64,000 bases of DNA, taken from Candidatus Obscuribacterales bacterium (lineage in GTDB: Bacteria > Cyanobacteriota > Vampirovibrionia > Obscuribacterales > Obscuribacteraceae). Numbering within the stretch: the stretch's first letter is position 1; every line of letters starts with the position of its first letter. The notes under the pieces are model-generated. The model saw nothing but the letters and a program-made list of their open reading frames with translations, did not search any database and was not told the origin of the DNA. The translations under genes and the position numbers were made by a program. The stretch lies in assembly GCA_031292355.1 (NCBI GenBank), contig JARLHI010000003.1, positions 248,001 to 312,000 of the forward strand. The letters are read 5' to 3'. Positions 62,057 to 64,000 of the stretch are shown here, in pieces.

Positions 62057-62173
62057 CGGTGCGGTCCTTTAAAACGTCCGTGACAATTGCGTCATCATTC
62101 TTACAAGGTGCGTCAGCACGCACAGGACATCGACTAAGATGACCTTGTTATTAACCGAACAGTTAATAAAGTT

Positions 62174-62203
62174 ATATTAGACCGGTCGGTCGAGATTCGT
62201 CAA
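62174..62203 (-). promoter_or_regulatory. Promoter with TetR box in the spacer, upstream of the permease gene
   Basis: Minus strand: -35 TTGACG (62203-62198), 18-bp spacer, -10 TAATAT (62179-62174). The box TAGACCGGTCGGTC (62178-62191) is identical to that before the adaptor gene and again lies between -35 and -10, so one repressor can shut both promoters. Confidence 0.75.
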
Positions 62204-62252
62204 GTAGGTTCGAACAAATATTCAAAGATTCCTGTAATGGCTCACAGGAGCA

Positions 62253-63191
62253 CTAATCCTTTTCAATCTCGCACTCGACAAAGACGGACAAATGGTCTGA
62301 ACCAAAGTCGCGACTGATTCGGCGTTCTGACGTGCGAATATTTTTGCTGGTCAAAATATGGTCGATGGGGAGAATTGGCGGTGCAACATTAGCTGGCCAT
62401 GTCGGTTGAAAACCATGTCCGCTGTCAGTATCGTTCAAGTCACCGCTAGCAAGGAGCTTTTGAAATTTGTTTGTCCACGGAGCACAATTGAAATCTCCCA
62501 GCACTATCCGATTATCGTTGCCTTGTGCTTCAACTGCGAGCTGCAAAAACTCCTTCTTTCGGACGTCACAACTGCCTTGATGAGGCGGCATGAGATGAAC
62601 AAGTTCAATAAAAATAGTTTTGCCGCCCATCGATAATCCGGCCTGCAATCTTGGTCTACCATTTTCGCCCGGTGCCGCCAGATTTTGCTCCAGGGGAAGC
62701 TTGCTAAATAGAGCTACGCCACCACCTTCCATATTGAACATCGAGAACTTATAGACTTCAAGCTTCTGTTGCAGTGTGCTGCGCCACGCTTCATTTACTT
62801 CGACGAAGCCAATGACATCAGGGTTCCAAGCCTCGATCTGCTTAAAAATTGTTTTGTAATCTTTGTTGTGAATAGCGTCAAGATTGGCAGTCATGACTTT
62901 CAACGGCTCATGCGCCTCACGCTTGTGTGAAAATTCAGGAGCAAAAAACAGCGGCACGATCTGCAGAGAATTGAGAATCAAGAGTGATGCCGAAGCTGTC
63001 AGCTGTATCCACTTTTTCTGAAGACCAAAAATGACAGCCAACACGAGTGAAGCAATTGCAAATATTAGTTTGCACTGACTAATGATGTCGCAGACTTGAT
63101 TGCGATTTTCAAATTGAGCCGCAACCGACAAAGCTGCTACCAGACACAGAACAGCAGTAACTGCATTTACTCTTGCTAACGGTTTATTCAT
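62253..63191 (-). CDS. Endonuclease/exonuclease/phosphatase-family protein with N-terminal membrane helices
   Basis: 312 residues: three hydrophobic helices in the first 85 residues, then an EEP domain placed outside the cytoplasmic membrane. EEP motifs: VMTANLD, GFVEVNE (metal Glu), VHLMPP, VLGDFNCAPW (Asp/Asn pair), LPIDHIL and FGSDHLSV (catalytic His). Such membrane-attached EEP proteins may be nucleases or phosphodiesterases on lipids or sugars; the substrate is not evident. Confidence 0.85.
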   Translation of the reverse strand: MNKPLARVNAVTAVLCLVAALSVAAQFENRNQVCDIISQCKLIFAIASLVLAVIFGLQKKWIQLTASASLLILNSLQIVPLFFAPEFSHKREAHEPLKVMTANLDAIHNKDYKTIFKQIEAWNPDVIGFVEVNEAWRSTLQQKLEVYKFSMFNMEGGGVALFSKLPLEQNLAAPGENGRPRLQAGLSMGGKTIFIELVHLMPPHQGSCDVRKKEFLQLAVEAQGNDNRIVLGDFNCAPWTNKFQKLLASGDLNDTDSGHGFQPTWPANVAPPILPIDHILTSKNIRTSERRISRDFGSDHLSVFVECEIEKD

Positions 63192-63196
63192 ACAGA

Positions 63197-63345
63197 CTAC
63201 TTGTGGAAATCAAGATTAAACTCACTCGATTGGTCCTGATCTCTTCGGCACCGGAAGCCGGCAATTGCTTGCCATACAATCACTTCAACAACCTGGGCGC
63301 GAATACCGTTATTCTTCAATTCGATACCTTCTGAAAATATGCTTC
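63197..63345 (-). pseudogene. Decayed partial copy of the adjacent zinc-ribbon protein gene
   Basis: A minus-strand open frame ending TAG at 63199-63197 encodes GIRAQVVEVIVWQAIAG, which matches GIRAQVFEVIVRQAIAG of the complete gene at 63358-63963. The similarity covers about 20 residues in frame (and the underlying DNA) and then stops; there is no start codon or zinc ribbon. It reads as the remnant of a tandem duplication. Confidence 0.6.
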
Positions 63346-63357
63346 GAATCAGTGAAA

Positions 63358-63963
63358 CTAAATATGGTGTGGAGGATTTCCATCAGCCGGTTTGATTTCC
63401 TGCCTCGTTCTGTAATTTTCTCTTTCAAGATCTTGCTGTAACTGTGCCTCGGAACTAGCTCTATGAATTGCCTCTTCCTGGTCCCGGAATGTGTCCGCGA
63501 ATGCATCCAGCTCACTGAGGATTTTACTGAATTTCTCCTGCAAATCAGTATGGTCGGCACCAATCTCCTTGGTTAAGTTTAGGACCAACGCACGAACATC
63601 AAGAAGTCGCCGACTCGGTGCTGGTAGAGGCAAACCGATACTGCCCGCGCCTGCACTTGGGTGCGGTTTCTTCGGCACAGGGGCCGTAGGAGGCTCCTCG
63701 CTGCCGCCTTGCCTGCGTCTTACTTCCTCCTCGATTTCCTCTGGAGTAATCGAGTTGACTTGCATTGGTCCAACACATATTTGGCGCCATGGCGCACCAG
63801 CAATAGCTTGACGCACAATAACTTCAAAGACCTGAGCGCGAATTCCCGGTCCATAAGGAGCGGCCTTCGATTTCTTTGAAGCCTCCTGAGACGCCGCAAC
63901 ACCGCATATTGGACAAAAGCGCCAATCTGCTTGTAGATCGAGTTTGCAACTTTTACAGTTCAT
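63358..63963 (-). CDS. Zinc-ribbon protein of unknown function
   Basis: 201 residues. N-terminal zinc ribbon C-x2-C ... CPIC (CKSCKLDLQADWRFCPICG), then a conserved-looking segment GIRAQVFEVIVRQAIAGAPWRQICVGPM, an acidic/Pro-rich linker and a helical C-terminus with coiled-coil character (about 120-190). No signal peptide, so cytoplasmic. AAGAAGG lies about 12 bases before the ATG. The GIRAQ segment is duplicated in the intergenic fragment at 63197-63345. Confidence 0.75.
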   Translation of the reverse strand: MNCKSCKLDLQADWRFCPICGVAASQEASKKSKAAPYGPGIRAQVFEVIVRQAIAGAPWRQICVGPMQVNSITPEEIEEEVRRRQGGSEEPPTAPVPKKPHPSAGAGSIGLPLPAPSRRLLDVRALVLNLTKEIGADHTDLQEKFSKILSELDAFADTFRDQEEAIHRASSEAQLQQDLERENYRTRQEIKPADGNPPHHI

Positions 63964-64000
63964 CTGAAGGTACCTTCTTGTTAGAAAATAGACTAAAAGT

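Overview
The window reads as chromosomal DNA of a Gram-negative (two-membrane), heterotrophic bacterium with moderate GC. Evidence for two membranes is two RND efflux modules, OmpH/Skp-like and OstA-like periplasmic proteins, many signal peptides and several lipoprotein signals. The style (abundant secreted TPR and orphan proteins, archaeal-type AspRS, home-grown families of secreted hydrolases) recalls the non-photosynthetic cyanobacterial relatives (Melainabacteria/Obscuribacterales), but that placement is a guess from general character, not a demonstrated match. No tRNA, rRNA, CRISPR array, insertion sequence or prophage was seen.

Layout. 1-7.9 kb: azoreductase end, YceI protein, argGH, secreted and lipoproteins, a DSP-type phosphatase. 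8-16 kb: a TetR-controlled DoxX/membrane operon, a second TetR gene, and an RND adaptor-permease-HAD operon. 16-34.5 kb: two secreted hydrolase-like proteins sharing an N-terminal module, an alpha/beta hydrolase, TPR proteins, archaeal-type aspS, OmpH, secreted MsrB, a giant CPBP protease-like protein, a broken C39-like gene and a third modular protein with a C39-like domain. 34.7-42.1 kb: a complete his operon in seven ORFs, with HisC-HAD and HisA-HisI-HisE fusions. 42-51.5 kb: small secreted proteins and a Pnkp-Hen1 RNA repair pair. 51.5-54.8 kb: an AbiE-type toxin-antitoxin locus whose toxin carries an in-frame stop, then a DODA-type dioxygenase. 54.8-64 kb: a PPGY/MshEN-like repeat protein, a TetR-regulated RND module with matching operators in two promoters, an EEP-family protein, and a zinc-ribbon protein with a decayed partial copy.

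The most striking signal is regulatory. Three biosynthetic or aminoacylation transcription units (argGH, aspS, his) each have a short upstream reading frame loaded with the cognate codons (four Arg; four Asn plus three Asp; eight His). Each frame is followed by an intrinsic terminator just before the structural gene, and the segment between can pair with the 5' arm of that terminator. This is the architecture of ribosome-mediated transcription attenuation, seen three times in 31 kb. The Asn+Asp version in front of an archaeal-type AspRS is the most unusual, because it fits an enzyme that charges both tRNA-Asp and tRNA-Asn. All three are read from sequence only and remain untested.
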